From positions 1 through 37,063 of the forward strand of contig MVRV01000122.1 of assembly GCA_002068015.1 (NCBI GenBank): 37,063 nt of DNA. The letters run 5' to 3'. The translations under genes were made by a program, and so were the position numbers. Position 1 is the first letter of the stretch; each line of letters opens with the position of its first letter. Under the pieces are notes generated by a model. The model was not told the origin of the DNA, ran no database searches, and worked only from the letters and a program-made list of their open reading frames with translations. This document shows positions 15,051 to 23,676 of this stretch, one piece after another. Source of the stretch: Smithella sp. PtaU1.Bin162 (lineage in GTDB: Bacteria > Desulfobacterota > Syntrophia > Syntrophales > Smithellaceae).

Positions 15051-16478
15051 TTAGTCTTTAATACCCGCCAGATGTTTCACCAGATCTTTTTTCGCTTTCA
15101 GATCATAGTTGCTGCGGATGCCGATCATTTCCATTATGGGAGAACCTCCGCCATGAACACCCGCATACTGCCAGACGCCCGACCAGGCAGAGCAGGAAAA
15201 ATCGGAGATAAAGCGAAATAAACGGTGTTGATCTTCCGCGCTTATTCCCGGTTTGCGCATGCTGTATTTATCAAGGAATCCTTTGATATCCTTGTTGTAG
15301 AAATCTTCTTCGTACGGCATTGTTGCCGGCCATCCACCTGCCGTTGCCGAGAGGATATCATATTCATGAAAGATGTTTACTCCGGCATGATAACGTCCGG
15401 CATTGCTGTACATGAAATTCGGTTCAAAGGTGCCGGAAGATGATTTTTTGCCCGTAACCGCCGCAGCGATTCCGGCGGCATAGACCAGTTCCGCGGTAAC
15501 CATGAGCTTGGCCAGATCGTCTTTGATATGGGGTGCATTGCCCACTCCGTTGTACTCCGCCACCATAGCCGTTGCTCCGATGAAGACATCCGTCATGGCG
15601 GGCTTACAGCCGCAGTAACTGAACCGGTGATAGTTGGCGAAAAGGAGCGCCAGGCGGCCCGCATACTGCCACTCCCCGCACATAAAAACACGCTCCCAGG
15701 GAACGAAAACATTGTCGAAGACGGTGAGGGAGTCCATTACACCCCGTTCGTTGAAGGGAGCTTTGATATGGGTACGCGCTCTGGGCTGGCTTGCCCGTGC
15801 AATCAGGGAAATACCTTCGGCATCCGAGGGAATGGCAAAAGAAACAGCCCAGTCCGCGTCATCTTTGGTCATGGCGCGCGTCGGCACCACGATTATTTCG
15901 TCGGCGTAGGGAGCAATGGTATTGTGGGCCTTGGAGCCGCAAACAACGATTCCGTCTTTTCTTTTCTCGACAACTCTCAAATAGAGATCAGGATCAACCT
16001 GCTCATGAGGCCGTTTGGAACGATCACCTTTGATGTCGGTCTGCCCGGCATTGCCGCAGAGGTTATTTTTCTGGTAATATTTAAGATAATTGAAAAAACG
16101 CTGATGATATTCCGTACCCAGATCGTCATCCATTTCTTTGGTTGCAATGGATATGCCGCTGATAGTGTCATTGGCCATGCATCTCTGGAAGCAGCCGCCG
16201 CAGAGACCGCATAAATCACGAGTCAATTTCTGTCGTTTCAACAGGTCTTCTGTGTTTTGCGGAACATGTGTGTAAAGACTTATGTTTTTCCCTGTTAGAG
16301 ATGACTTGACGATGGCCTTATCCTTAAATTGGGGATCAGTTTCGGCATCATAGCTGACTCGAATCATATTCATGCCAGCTTCCACTCTGGGATCATTCCT
16401 TCCTATCTTTTCTCCACCCACATAAATATTGGGCTTCATCTTGAGCAGCCGCTCTTTGTATGCTTCATACGAACTCAT
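15051..16478 (-). CDS. 4-hydroxybutyryl-CoA dehydratase (AbfD)-like FAD/[4Fe-4S] enzyme
   Basis: 475 residues, against about 490 for AbfD of Clostridium aminobutyricum. The superfamily also contains flavin 4-hydroxyphenylacetate 3-monooxygenases, but the cluster ligands of the dehydratases appear conserved: C96 and C100 in GCFQRC (AbfD C99/C103), H284 and C291 in YHRFSYCGC (AbfD H292/C299, same 7-residue spacing). Other shared segments are DPDLYLRVVEKRKDGIVV, VSFAIPSDAEG and FDNVFVPWERVF. AbfD dehydrates 4-hydroxybutyryl-CoA to crotonyl-CoA by ketyl-radical chemistry and also isomerises vinylacetyl-CoA. An extra C90-x2-C93 precedes the cluster cysteines. It is the first gene of the catabolic cluster, behind the sigma-54 site at 16591-16605 and divergent from regulator 2. 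The substrate may be a 4-hydroxyacyl-CoA other than hydroxybutyryl. Confidence 0.85.
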   Translation of the reverse strand: MSSYEAYKERLLKMKPNIYVGGEKIGRNDPRVEAGMNMIRVSYDAETDPQFKDKAIVKSSLTGKNISLYTHVPQNTEDLLKRQKLTRDLCGLCGGCFQRCMANDTISGISIATKEMDDDLGTEYHQRFFNYLKYYQKNNLCGNAGQTDIKGDRSKRPHEQVDPDLYLRVVEKRKDGIVVCGSKAHNTIAPYADEIIVVPTRAMTKDDADWAVSFAIPSDAEGISLIARASQPRARTHIKAPFNERGVMDSLTVFDNVFVPWERVFMCGEWQYAGRLALLFANYHRFSYCGCKPAMTDVFIGATAMVAEYNGVGNAPHIKDDLAKLMVTAELVYAAGIAAAVTGKKSSSGTFEPNFMYSNAGRYHAGVNIFHEYDILSATAGGWPATMPYEEDFYNKDIKGFLDKYSMRKPGISAEDQHRLFRFISDFSCSAWSGVWQYAGVHGGGSPIMEMIGIRSNYDLKAKKDLVKHLAGIKD

Positions 16479-16590
16479 TAGTCTTTTTTCTCCTTAATGT
16501 TTTGAGATCAATCCAATGGTAATTACGATAAATTTAATTACCTTCGATTCTTGAATTTACTTTAGCGATATCTATAAGTCATTCTTATTA

Positions 16591-16605
16591 GCATTGATCA
16601 TGCCA
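16591..16605 (-). promoter_or_regulatory. sigma-54 (-24/-12) promoter for the dehydratase cluster
   Basis: The minus strand reads TGGCAT-N5-ATGC, with GG and GC at the right spacing and two departures from TGGCAC-N5-TTGC. It lies 113 bases upstream of the AbfD-like start and about 110 bases below the dyad at 16713-16732, the geometry expected for an enhancer-dependent promoter. Confidence 0.6.
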
Positions 16606-16712
16606 TTTTATGAGAGAACAAAACAATTATTATAACAACTTGATATTAATCATGTATGATTTAATATATGATTTATATATCGTTGCATGATGTTTTCTAA
16701 GACTAATGCTGA

Positions 16713-16760
16713 CACAATGTTGTTGCATTGTGAAACGGAACTGTGTTAAATAATGACACA
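16713..16760. promoter_or_regulatory. dyad operators in the divergent intergenic region
   Basis: Two inverted repeats: CACAATG-N6-CATTGTG (16713-16732) and TGTGT-N9-ACACA (16742-16760). They lie between the divergent AbfD-like gene and regulator 2, upstream of the -24/-12 site. A Fis-type helix-turn-helix dimer would bind such dyads, so regulator 2 is the likely ligand. No GTAAC boxes are present here, suggesting that the two regulators recognise different sites. The remaining 16479-16905 sequence is AT-rich with no gene. Confidence 0.5.
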
Positions 16761-16905
16761 TTTATAGTTTAAGAACGTACAATTGACCAATAGAAGATAT
16801 GGAGAAATGGTGAAAAACAATTTTGAAACGGCATTTATGATCGGAAATAAGTTGTTCAAATAAAGTATAGTGTAAAAAATGTAAGAAAGAGAGGGTAGCA
16901 ATTCC

Positions 16906-18864
16906 ATGCAGCGTGCTGACGAAAAATTTGATAAGATATTAGGCCAGTGGAGGCGATACTTCAAAAAAAGGTCCACAAGCATAGATACGACGATTATTCC
17001 CAGTGCGATTCTTGACTCATGGAATCGATCTAAAGAGAAAAACATCAATCCGTACATTAAAAAAAATTCGGTACTTCTTGAAGGTCGCCAGTTAAGAGAA
17101 CTCCTGGAGGTGAATTCAGAACTGATTAATATCAGTATCCCATTTATGAAGAATCTTCATAGCTGCGTCGCGGGCTCCGGATACATTCTGGCCCTGTTTG
17201 ATTATCAGGGATATCTTTTAGAACTGTTGGGAGATGAGGACATAGTCAATTACGTTAAACCGAGTAACTTCGTAATAGGTTCCTGCTGGAGTGAAGATAT
17301 AATGGGAACGAACGGAGCAGGTACTGCAATCGTGGAGGTGAAACCGGTGCAGATATTTGGTCCTCAGCATTACTGCATTTGTTCACGTCACTGGTCAGGT
17401 TCCGGTGCGCCAATACACAATCCGGAGGGTAAATTAATCGGTGCAATCGCCTTGACCGGACCTTATGAGGTCACGCATGCCCATGGATTGGGAATGGTCG
17501 CGGCTGTAACCTATGCAATAGAAAACAGCATGCGTGTCAGAAAAGCCCTGACTGAAGTAAATATTGCAAAAAGCTACCAGGAGACCGTCATTTCCTCGAT
17601 TCCCGAAGCTATTGTAGCTATAGACAACGATGCTAATGTTACTTTGATCAATCACCATGCAACTGAAATATTCGGTTTACCATCCGGTCAAGTAGCTGGG
17701 CGGCAAATCAGCGATATCTGCAACAAGGACAATCAGAACTTCATCAGTATGATCATGGAAAATGAGTCTTTGATCGATGCGGAAGTGACGATTCTGAAAA
17801 ACCGCAATTCATATAAGTATACTTTAACGTGTAATTCCATCACAACGTCAAATCAGAAAACGATAGGCAAAATCATCATTCTCAATGAAATCAACCGAGC
17901 GAAGACTTTAGTCAACAATATGACCGGAGCAAAAGCAAAAATTAAATTTGATGATCTCATTGGGGATGAAATAAAGTTTCTGGAAACAATCGAAATGGCA
18001 AAATTGATTTCGTCTAGTGTGTCCAATGTTCTTCTCTTAGGGGAAAGCGGTACCGGAAAGGATGTTTTTGCTCAGGCCATTCATAATGAAAGTAATCGGA
18101 GTAATGGTCCTTATATTGCTATCAATTGCGCAGCTATACCACGTGATTTAATTTCAAGTGAGCTTTTTGGCTATTCTGATGGTGCATTTACGGGATCAAG
18201 AAAAGGTGGTTCGCAGGGTAAATTCGAACTGGCTGATGGTGGTACACTCTTTCTGGATGAAATTGGAGAAATGCCTTTGGAATTGCAGGCAATTCTTTTG
18301 AGGGTCATCGAAGATAAATCTATTACGAAAATCGGGGGTGACAGAACAACATCCGTGAATGTAAGGATTATAGCAGCAACGAACAAGGATTTGAAAGAAG
18401 AAATAAGGAACAAGAAATTCAGGGAAGATCTATACTATCGCTTTAGCGTTTTTACGCTCAAAATGATTCCATTGCGGGAAAGGAAAGAAGATATTCCCAT
18501 CCTTGCTCAGTACTTTGTTCAAAAAATCAGTAATGCAATCAACAAAATAAATGTCAAGATCAATGATGACGTCCTTGCAGGATTGAAGGAGTATTCCTGG
18601 CCCGGAAATATAAGAGAACTCCAAAATGTTATTGAGAGAATGATTTATATTGCAAAGGACAGCACCCTTACGGTTGATTTAATGCCGCAAGAGATTATAA
18701 TAAATAATTATGTACAAAAATCAAACAATGAGTTGTCTGAATCAAATAACGGTACTCATAAGTTGATTTTATCAATGATGCAGTCCCATATACCTAAGAC
18801 GAAAATTGCCGAAAAATTGTGTATATCACGGAGCACTTTATATCGTTTGCTTAGAGAGTATTAA
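16906..18864 (+). CDS. AcoR-type sigma-54-dependent activator (regulator 2)
   Basis: 652 residues, same architecture as regulator 1: N-terminal GAF-like region (about 70-215, with [11 protein letters not shown] and [16 protein letters not shown]), a PAS domain (about 222-330), a sigma-54 AAA+ domain (about 348-575) and a C-terminal helix-turn-helix ([17 protein letters not shown]). Walker A is GESGTGKD (379-386), Walker [11 protein letters not shown]. The sigma-54 contact loop reads GAFTGS (426-431), where GAFTGA is usual. Divergent from the AbfD-like gene across a 427-base region holding a -24/-12 site and two dyads, so it probably controls that cluster. GAGAGGGTAG lies before the ATG. Inducer unknown. 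It is the only intact plus-strand gene of the catabolic half. Confidence 0.9.
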   Translation: MQRADEKFDKILGQWRRYFKKRSTSIDTTIIPSAILDSWNRSKEKNINPYIKKNSVLLEGRQLRELLEVNSELINISIPFMKNLHSCVAGSGYILALFDYQGYLLELLGDEDIVNYVKPSNFVIGSCWSEDIMGTNGAGTAIVEVKPVQIFGPQHYCICSRHWSGSGAPIHNPEGKLIGAIALTGPYEVTHAHGLGMVAAVTYAIENSMRVRKALTEVNIAKSYQETVISSIPEAIVAIDNDANVTLINHHATEIFGLPSGQVAGRQISDICNKDNQNFISMIMENESLIDAEVTILKNRNSYKYTLTCNSITTSNQKTIGKIIILNEINRAKTLVNNMTGAKAKIKFDDLIGDEIKFLETIEMAKLISSSVSNVLLLGESGTGKDVFAQAIHNESNRSNGPYIAINCAAIPRDLISSELFGYSDGAFTGSRKGGSQGKFELADGGTLFLDEIGEMPLELQAILLRVIEDKSITKIGGDRTTSVNVRIIAATNKDLKEEIRNKKFREDLYYRFSVFTLKMIPLRERKEDIPILAQYFVQKISNAINKINVKINDDVLAGLKEYSWPGNIRELQNVIERMIYIAKDSTLTVDLMPQEIIINNYVQKSNNELSESNNGTHKLILSMMQSHIPKTKIAEKLCISRSTLYRLLREY

Positions 18865-18930
18865 ATTAAATTCAATGGGTATAAAATTACATTGAGTGAG
18901 GTAGTCAATTGTCAATATATTACAAAATAG

Positions 18931-19170
18931 TCACTTTAAAGATATCACACTCCCTCCATCCTGGCCAATGACAATTCTCGGCTTTACTTGTGCCAATTCT
19001 CTCTCGATCTCCGCCAATGATAATCGCTTGCATATTTCCACAACGGACAAACCTCCATCCGCCACCATCTTTATCGCTTCCTCTTGAAACTCTTTCGTGT
19101 ACCGACCGTTTGGTATTCTTTCCACTTATACACCTCCGTATTAGTCTTTCTTCTTATACATTGGTGTCCA
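18931..19170 (-). mobile_element. IS3-family element, left-end remnant (orfA with internal deletion)
   Basis: A GTG at 19125 with GGAGGT upstream starts a 64-codon frame: RYTKEFQEEAIKMVADGGLS and VVEICKRLSL, the helix-turn-helix start of IS3-family OrfA, then directly AEIERELAQVK, which resembles the later leucine-zipper part; the middle seems deleted and the frame ends soon after. The terminal repeat TTGGTGTCCA (19161-19170) lies 36 bases upstream of the start codon. It matches the repeat at 5569-5578, so both remnants come from the same or closely related elements. No orfB is present here. The 140 bases between it and the tra genes hold nothing recognised. Confidence 0.8.
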
Positions 19171-19313
19171 TCTTTTTTAACCCAACACAAGTTATTTTCC
19201 CTTTTTTTGACCTCGTTAGCAACTGGCTTCGTCTGTTTCAGCGATTGATCCTAATACCATTATATTCCGAGTTTTCACTTAAGGGCATCTTCTCATCATT
19301 TCACTTATTTCAT

Positions 19314-19847
19314 TTATAAAAGAGGATATACTATTACAATGATATCTTTTGCTTTTATAAACCCAAAATATCTGGAGTCGTACGAATCTATATGATCACC
19401 CACCAAAAACATATCGCCTTCCGGAATTTTCCCGGAGTATTCAAACTTCTTCAATCTTTCCCCACCTAATGAATAATCTTTGGCCATTGCTATCAATTCG
19501 TTTTTACAATAATACTTATTACCAATATTTTTTATTTCTTCCCCAGCACTGCACCCTATTCTTTTTATCTGCAATTCCTCACCATCATCTTCAATCATTC
19601 TTACTAATTTTGCAGGTAGGTCATTTTCCCGTTTACTTCTTAAAAGAGAAAACATTACATAATCACCGGTTTTTAATTTTTTTAATTGTTTCCCTTTGTT
19701 GATAAAAAAGATCCTTTTATTAAGAGATGCTGTAGTCGTTACCGCAAAATAATTCGGGATTGCAGCGCCGGCAATAAGAATTAAAATAACAAGTATAAAT
19801 ATCTTAAACTTTGTCCACTTTGTTTTTTTATTATTGGATGTCAACAA
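19314..19847 (-). CDS. S26 signal peptidase, conjugative TraF type
   Basis: 177 residues. One N-terminal membrane segment (about 14-32) is followed by a periplasmic S26 catalytic domain: Ser41 in TTASLNKRIFF and the general base Lys95 in LQIKRIG, then the GDHIDSYDSRYFGFI box (GDN-x-xSxDSR in signal peptidase I). Such peptidases mature pilin or other exported components of conjugation systems. The start is a TTG at 19847 with AGAGGAGCGGAG before it; it overlaps the end of trbI by 17 bases, implying translational coupling. It is the last gene of the tra operon in the window. A housekeeping LepB is unlikely given the small size and location. Confidence 0.82.
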   Translation of the reverse strand: MLTSNNKKTKWTKFKIFILVILILIAGAAIPNYFAVTTTASLNKRIFFINKGKQLKKLKTGDYVMFSLLRSKRENDLPAKLVRMIEDDGEELQIKRIGCSAGEEIKNIGNKYYCKNELIAMAKDYSLGGERLKKFEYSGKIPEGDMFLVGDHIDSYDSRYFGFIKAKDIIVIVYPLL

Positions 19848-20217
19848 TCTCCGCTCCTCTCAATATTACATCGCTCATTAATACCACTTTCCTTTTTCCC
19901 AGATCATTTACCACCGCTTCGAGCTTATCCATATTGGCTTTAAATTGTTCTTCCGATATTTTACCGTTGACCATACCAACTTTTTGCTTTTCCAAAAACC
20001 CCTTAATATCAACACCAATAATATTTTGGTTTTGTTGAGGCTTTAAAATGAAGCTATGATAAACATATAAAGAAGCCAGTGTGATAATCATATTTAAAAT
20101 AATAATTAAAATATATCTCGGCTTTTTTTCTTTCAACCTAGGGGGAGTGTAACCTCTTTCCATTATGCCGGTGGATGACTTACTATCGGTTTGTTCTTCT
20201 TTCTGTTCTTTCGTCAT
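19831..20217 (-). CDS. trbI: F-type conjugation protein TrbI
   Basis: 128 residues with a cytoplasmic basic N-terminus, a single membrane segment (about 36-55) and a periplasmic tail containing VDIKGFLEKQKV ... SEEQFKANMDKLEAVV ... VVLMSDVILRGAEIVDI, the pattern of F-type TrbI proteins, which influence pilus extension and retraction. In the F plasmid trbI lies between traC and traW; here it has moved to the far end, next to the signal peptidase. GAGGCG precedes the ATG. The match rests on topology and the tail motif, so moderate-to-high confidence. Confidence 0.78.
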   Translation of the reverse strand: MTKEQKEEQTDSKSSTGIMERGYTPPRLKEKKPRYILIIILNMIITLASLYVYHSFILKPQQNQNIIGVDIKGFLEKQKVGMVNGKISEEQFKANMDKLEAVVNDLGKRKVVLMSDVILRGAEIVDIQ

Positions 20218-20241
20218 TTTTGCTCGCCTCTTTGATTTATT

Positions 20242-20271
20242 TTGTTTTCTATTTTATTTATATGATATAAT
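20242..20271 (+). promoter_or_regulatory. sigma-70-like promoter for the small plus-strand gene
   Basis: TTGTTT (20242-20247), 18-base spacer, perfect TATAAT (20266-20271). The predicted start of transcription lies about 15-20 bases before the ATG at 20295. AT-rich surroundings make chance matches common, but the position is right. Confidence 0.5.
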
Positions 20272-20294
20272 CAGTCACAGAAAGAAGTGATCTT

Positions 20295-20516
20295 ATGATT
20301 TTTATAATGCTTGTTGCCGTAATTGGACTCTTTGCTCTGGCCAGAGCCTTTTTTAAATGGCTTAACAAAGACGTTAAGACAACAATTAATAATTTGCCGG
20401 ATGGCTGGCCTGAAGGCTATCCCCCGAATGATCCCTATGCAACGGATCATTCGACTTCGGCCTGGGGTGGAAACTGCGTTGATGTTTATCATCTTGCACA
20501 TCGTTTTGACGAATAA
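20295..20516 (+). CDS. small membrane-anchored protein, unknown
   Basis: 73 residues. An N-terminal hydrophobic segment (about 2-18) is followed by a basic stretch and a polar tail with NNLPDGWPEGYPPNDPYA. It lies on the plus strand between trbI and traG, all of which are on the minus strand, and has a plausible promoter directly upstream and a weak ribosome site. No family recognised. The overlapping minus-strand frame (20271-20525) looks like a shadow. A role as an entry-exclusion or immunity-like cargo of the element is possible but only suggested by place and topology. It could also be spurious. Confidence 0.5.
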   Translation: MIFIMLVAVIGLFALARAFFKWLNKDVKTTINNLPDGWPEGYPPNDPYATDHSTSAWGGNCVDVYHLAHRFDE

Positions 20517-20574
20517 AATATCCATTATGTTTCATTTATCCTAAAGGGTGTGGATTACATCTATCACGCTCTTT

Positions 20575-23500
20575 TTATTTTTTCTCTTTATCCTCGTGGC
20601 CATCTTCTAAAGGATTGATAGATGGTTCATCTGCACCCTTTTGTACCCAGCTTTTGAGTTTATTCTTTGTGGCATCAAATGCGTCCTGGATTACCTGGGG
20701 TGCCGGCGACATTTTTTCTTCCCTGGCTTTTATTTCAGCTTTTCTTTGTTCAATCATTTTATTCATTTCGTCTTCGTTTATCTCACCCGAGTGCGGCTTA
20801 TCGTTGGAGTTAATTCTTTTTAGATCAGCGTTTGATGTATATCTATTTACATCGTTCTTCAGTGAGGCCATGTTGTCCTGATCTTTTATAACATTGTCTT
20901 CTACCTCACTTTGAATATTATTAATTTTATCGTCCGCCCCTTCGACTATATTTTTTCCCATCAACACATTGGACGCAACAAAAGATGTGTCGGCATCCCG
21001 GCCATCATAGCCTTTGTTCAGCATTTCCATTGCCTGATCGCCTGATACGTCGTATTTTTGTTTTACGTAATCGACCATTTCGCCCGTTATATTTTGGCTC
21101 TGGTTTTCCGTTAAGGATATTGACCTCGATACCATTTCTTGAATACTCTTGGTTCGTGCCGATCCGACACTTTCGTTTAATTGTTTGGCCCAGGAATGAG
21201 AATCAGCATTGGATAAGCTGTTTCTGAGAGCATGACTTTCACTCTCTCTGTATATTTTATTGAGCACATCTGCCTCTGCGCCGCTAAGTATATGACCGCC
21301 TTGTTCTCCATCAGATTTTGTTTTACCAATTGTCATCCCGCCTGCAAAATGTCCGTAGGGAGCCAATCCCATCCAGCCACCTGCACGATAGCCTACTTGC
21401 ATGGATGAATTGATTTCTTTCCGAACATCTTGCCTTACCGTTTCCGATAATGAATTATCTTCTGATACTCTTTTTGAGAATTCCCGGGATATATCCTTCT
21501 GAGCCGAAAAGACCGTTTCTTTTGATGTCCTGTTGTCCATGGCAAACTGTTCTGAATTCGTATATAAATTATTCCATCGAATATCATTTTGCAGGCTCTT
21601 TGCAGCCGATTTACTTAATTCCGCTCTATTGCTCAGTGTCATTTGTGGGTTGAAGTTCTTAACTTGCGCCCATGGCGTCCTTTCATTTTGTTCATACCTA
21701 ACTCCGCTTTGATTTTCTATCACCCGCCAGCCTTCTTTATTTTCTCCCCTCATACTTGAGGATCTTCCTGTATCTCCAATAACCGATTCTGAAGCTGATT
21801 GGTGTCGTTGTATTACTTCCGCACCGTCTCGCAGGCTTTGATCCTTGTATTCTGATGACTGCTGTCTGTCTATCTGCCCTTTGAAGCCACCAGCAGCTCT
21901 TCCTCTTGATATATCTATCACGTTGTCCATTCCGGCATCAAATTTTCCACTTCCCGCGGATACCTTATCCACTGTATTGCCGGCTGTACCCGTTCGATAT
22001 TGTTCGATTGTTTTTGCTGCACCGCCAAACGCTTGCGTTGCCGTAATATCTCCTGCGGCTGTTCCTGTATACTTGGCACCCCGGGCAAACGCGTCTAACT
22101 CGAAATCATTATTCCGGGCATTTAGCTGTGGTGCAATCGAACCCCTGAGCGAATCGGTGTATGCTGCCGCTGTCTGCGGCTCTCTGACCATTCCCCCAAT
22201 ATGTTGCCCGGTAGATGTGATCATTCCTGATACTCCGCCAGCTATCGAGGTTAACGCATAATTGCCAAACTTACATATCACCGCCGATATTACAGCAGCA
22301 AACATAACGCTTCCCGCACGCATATTTCCGTACAGGTTTAAAGCTCGCTGACCGGCTGTCGGCCATAGTGTTGCCGCTGTATAACTCATTCCATGATCCC
22401 TGATGTTTTGCAGTTCGTTAAACGTCCTGACCATCACTAAATTATGAATAATTACATCACATATCCCCCAACACGTAACAAAGATGAAAAAACCTATCAC
22501 AATGCCCAGTGTCCGGACGCTTAATGTTGTGGGAAGAAATAATATTAAAAACGGTATCATTCCAACAATTATGGCTTTGAATATGGCCTTTGCTATTGGA
22601 ATGTACTGGGATGCTACTATTGTCGCCCCTTCCCCGCCGAGCGATGCTTGTTTGTTGGCTAATAATCCTTGCGTCAGTTCAGGGTTAAGTTTTTTGATCA
22701 CCTGATCCAGTCTTTGCGCCAAGGCCATATTTAAAATAAAAGATGTTGCCCCAAAGGAAGGATTGTCATATAAATATTCAATCGTGGAGCCCAATATGCT
22801 TTCACATCTTTGCATCTCTATAGGATCGTTTGTATTAAACCCGGCGCTGGAGCATGCTTTTTTCTCCCACTGATTATACGTTGATGTCTGATTAAGAATA
22901 TTGCTGAGATTTGCCCAGGCGGTACTGCACGTAAGAGTTGTGCCACCGGGATTACTGCTGTCCCAGTATGTAACCCAGACAGCAGGATTTGCCGCAGCGC
23001 CCATTACTGTCAGCAAATCATTTGTTGTATCCAGATCGCTCATTGTTATTGCCGGCGTCGGCTGTTCCATTTCAAAGATGACACATTCTTTTACATACTC
23101 ATCTACCGACTGATTTAAGTATGCATCCATTGTATTTAAACCTGTAAATGCCAATATGGTGGAAATGCCTATTCCTCCGGCGGCATTATCATACTGTGCG
23201 CCGGGCGGATAACCGCCCGACGTTGTAATAATATCCGATAATCCTTTTTCAATCTTATTCAAGATGCCGGCAACAGCTACAAGGCCATTGGGCACTTGCG
23301 GAATTGTTTGAAATTTATTAGCCACAGGATCATATATTGTCAGATTCCCTTTCGGAACAATCAATGCCAGATATAACACAACCCCCAATCCCAAAGGCCA
23401 GGCCCAGGACAATGATGATCCTTGCTTTGTGCCGCTCATTAAACCGAATATCGTACCAAATCCTCCGAGGAAGATGCCCATTGTAATTACGGCAAAAAAT

Positions 23501-23670
23501 AAAGTCTTATATCCATTGTCCGCAAAGATAAGGGTCAATATTCTCCATGCCTCGACCTCGATATCAAAGCCGTTCCATGTATAATAATCCATATCCAGCG
23601 CATAACTTACAGAAGCCTTTGATATGATGCCGGCGACGATTATCATTTTTATAAAACTTTTGGTTTTCAT
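20575..23670 (-). CDS. traG: conjugation protein TraG (mating-pair stabilisation)
   Basis: 1031 residues. Signal-like N-terminus, then the TraG_N membrane domain: hydrophobic segments near residues 50-75, 90-108 and 365-415 and another near 455-480, followed by a long polar C-terminal half rich in Gln, Ser and Asn (about 490-1031) that ends in a charged tail. F TraG spans the inner membrane for pilus assembly, and its C-terminal periplasmic part stabilises mating pairs and acts in entry exclusion. The C-terminal half shows a GGWMGLAPYGHFAGG glycine stretch, as F TraG-like proteins often do. It follows traH by six bases, the traF-traH-traG order being typical of F-like systems. The length is slightly above F TraG (938). 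Confidence 0.85.
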   Translation of the reverse strand: MKTKSFIKMIIVAGIISKASVSYALDMDYYTWNGFDIEVEAWRILTLIFADNGYKTLFFAVITMGIFLGGFGTIFGLMSGTKQGSSLSWAWPLGLGVVLYLALIVPKGNLTIYDPVANKFQTIPQVPNGLVAVAGILNKIEKGLSDIITTSGGYPPGAQYDNAAGGIGISTILAFTGLNTMDAYLNQSVDEYVKECVIFEMEQPTPAITMSDLDTTNDLLTVMGAAANPAVWVTYWDSSNPGGTTLTCSTAWANLSNILNQTSTYNQWEKKACSSAGFNTNDPIEMQRCESILGSTIEYLYDNPSFGATSFILNMALAQRLDQVIKKLNPELTQGLLANKQASLGGEGATIVASQYIPIAKAIFKAIIVGMIPFLILFLPTTLSVRTLGIVIGFFIFVTCWGICDVIIHNLVMVRTFNELQNIRDHGMSYTAATLWPTAGQRALNLYGNMRAGSVMFAAVISAVICKFGNYALTSIAGGVSGMITSTGQHIGGMVREPQTAAAYTDSLRGSIAPQLNARNNDFELDAFARGAKYTGTAAGDITATQAFGGAAKTIEQYRTGTAGNTVDKVSAGSGKFDAGMDNVIDISRGRAAGGFKGQIDRQQSSEYKDQSLRDGAEVIQRHQSASESVIGDTGRSSSMRGENKEGWRVIENQSGVRYEQNERTPWAQVKNFNPQMTLSNRAELSKSAAKSLQNDIRWNNLYTNSEQFAMDNRTSKETVFSAQKDISREFSKRVSEDNSLSETVRQDVRKEINSSMQVGYRAGGWMGLAPYGHFAGGMTIGKTKSDGEQGGHILSGAEADVLNKIYRESESHALRNSLSNADSHSWAKQLNESVGSARTKSIQEMVSRSISLTENQSQNITGEMVDYVKQKYDVSGDQAMEMLNKGYDGRDADTSFVASNVLMGKNIVEGADDKINNIQSEVEDNVIKDQDNMASLKNDVNRYTSNADLKRINSNDKPHSGEINEDEMNKMIEQRKAEIKAREEKMSPAPQVIQDAFDATKNKLKSWVQKGADEPSINPLEDGHEDKEKK

Positions 23671-23676
23671 TTCATA

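Noticed and set aside
15528-16214. 228-codon plus-strand frame inside the AbfD-like gene
   Set aside because: Antisense shadow of a conserved enzyme with all catalytic residues; no ribosome site or motif of its own.
16711-16732. Plus-strand sigma-54 promoter reading of CTGACAC ... TTGCA
   Set aside because: The GG element is GA and the spacing is two bases too long; the sequence fits an inverted-repeat operator better.
5207-19170. Composite transposon formed by the two IS3 remnants
   Set aside because: Both remnants lack most of the transposase, their orientations do not give matching outer ends, and no target duplication is visible.
20271-20525. 84-codon minus-strand frame opposite the small plus-strand ORF
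   Set aside because: No ribosome site, no sensible domain, and the opposite frame has a promoter and a clear membrane segment.
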